From Neelides folsomi (Eukaryota; Arthropoda; Collembola; Neelipleona; Neelidae), in assembly GCA_034687125.1 (NCBI GenBank), contig JAQGBZ010000072.1, positions 1 to 64,000 on the forward strand: a stretch of DNA of 64,000 nucleotides, given 5' to 3'. A program made the position numbers and the translations under genes. Under the pieces are notes generated by a model, which was not told the DNA's origin, did no database searches, and saw nothing but the letters and a program-made list of their open reading frames with translations. The stretch's first letter is position 1. Each line of letters begins with the position of its first letter. Shown one piece after another: positions 63,566 to 64,000 of this stretch.

Positions 63566-64000
63566 GTTAATGATTCTTTATCCCAAAATATTTCATAAAA
63601 ACGCAAAAGACCCTATAGGCTTTAACTACTCATACTCATTTATTTAGATGTTACATATTTACAAATATACAGGGATTGGGGATTGAGCAGGTTGGTTGGA
63701 GTTGAATCTCATTTTCGCATAATATTTTGAGCATACAAATGCAACAAGGTTAGAATCAGATCAGCTTCCCTCATACTTGAATCTCATAAAGAAAAGGGCC
63801 ATACGATTTCATGGACAATAAGTTCCCCCAACAAATTGAGACCACCCATAAAAATAAATGTCAATCAAAGGGACCTCAAAATTGGATAAAGGGAGTCGAG
63901 GGCAGAACGAAGCCCCGAAAATTAGCCAAATGTCACTTTATTGTCTTAAGCATACATTCACAGCTGCTCTTCATGCCAATTGCCTCAGAGTGTCATAGAT
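63566..64000. other. Right edge, no secure gene
   Basis: On the minus strand the last 30 bases read IYDTLRQLA and a TGA (stop at 63973-63971), followed by AATAAA at 63942-63937. This could be the 3' end of a minus-strand gene starting beyond the window, but it is too short to judge. Confidence 0.25.

Overview
The window is animal nuclear DNA: very AT-rich, with spliced genes, short exons, GT-AG introns and many small DNA-transposon relics. The genes are metazoan housekeeping or developmental genes (parvin, Twisted gastrulation, paraplegin, an ANKRD11/12-type protein, an NPEPL1-type aminopeptidase). The gene complement, the Tc1-like and piggyBac-like elements and a THAP domain fit an arthropod. 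A copepod crustacean is my best guess, but the sequence alone does not prove it.

Layout. 0-3.4 kb: the tail of a piggyBac-type transposase and its TTAA end, a degenerate THAP ORF, one orphan exon on the minus strand, and a long palindrome centred on TTAA. 7.4-15.0 kb: a five-exon minus-strand gene for a 495-residue protein of MATH-like repeats plus a C-terminal coiled coil. Its third coding intron holds an almost complete Tc1-like transposon. 15.0-45.4 kb: about 30 kb with no recognisable gene, holding several MITEs, hairpins and a 178-bp tandem duplication. 45.5-47.3 kb: parvin (+). 48.8-50.3 kb: Twisted gastrulation (-). 51.5-54.9 kb: paraplegin/SPG7 (-). 55.4-59.0 kb: an ANKRD11/12-like gene (+), head-to-head with SPG7. 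60.1-62.8 kb: NPEPL1-like aminopeptidase (-). 63.2-63.6 kb: a possible small two-exon membrane-protein gene (+).

Exon models were built by hand from reading-frame continuity, splice signals and remembered human proteins. In all six main genes every exon joins in phase and the lengths come close to the known family lengths (parvin 365 aa, paraplegin 795 aa, NPEPL1-like 512 aa, Tsg 247 aa).

The most notable point is the head-to-head pair SPG7 / ANKRD11-like, about 0.5-0.9 kb apart. Human SPG7 and ANKRD11 are also head-to-head neighbours at 16q24.3, so this may be a very old shared promoter. The local ANKRD11 relative has no ankyrin repeats in the space available to it. The genes are otherwise functionally unrelated: focal adhesion (parvin), BMP modulation (Tsg), mitochondrial protein quality control (SPG7), nuclear regulation (ANKRD11-like) and peptide turnover (NPEPL1).
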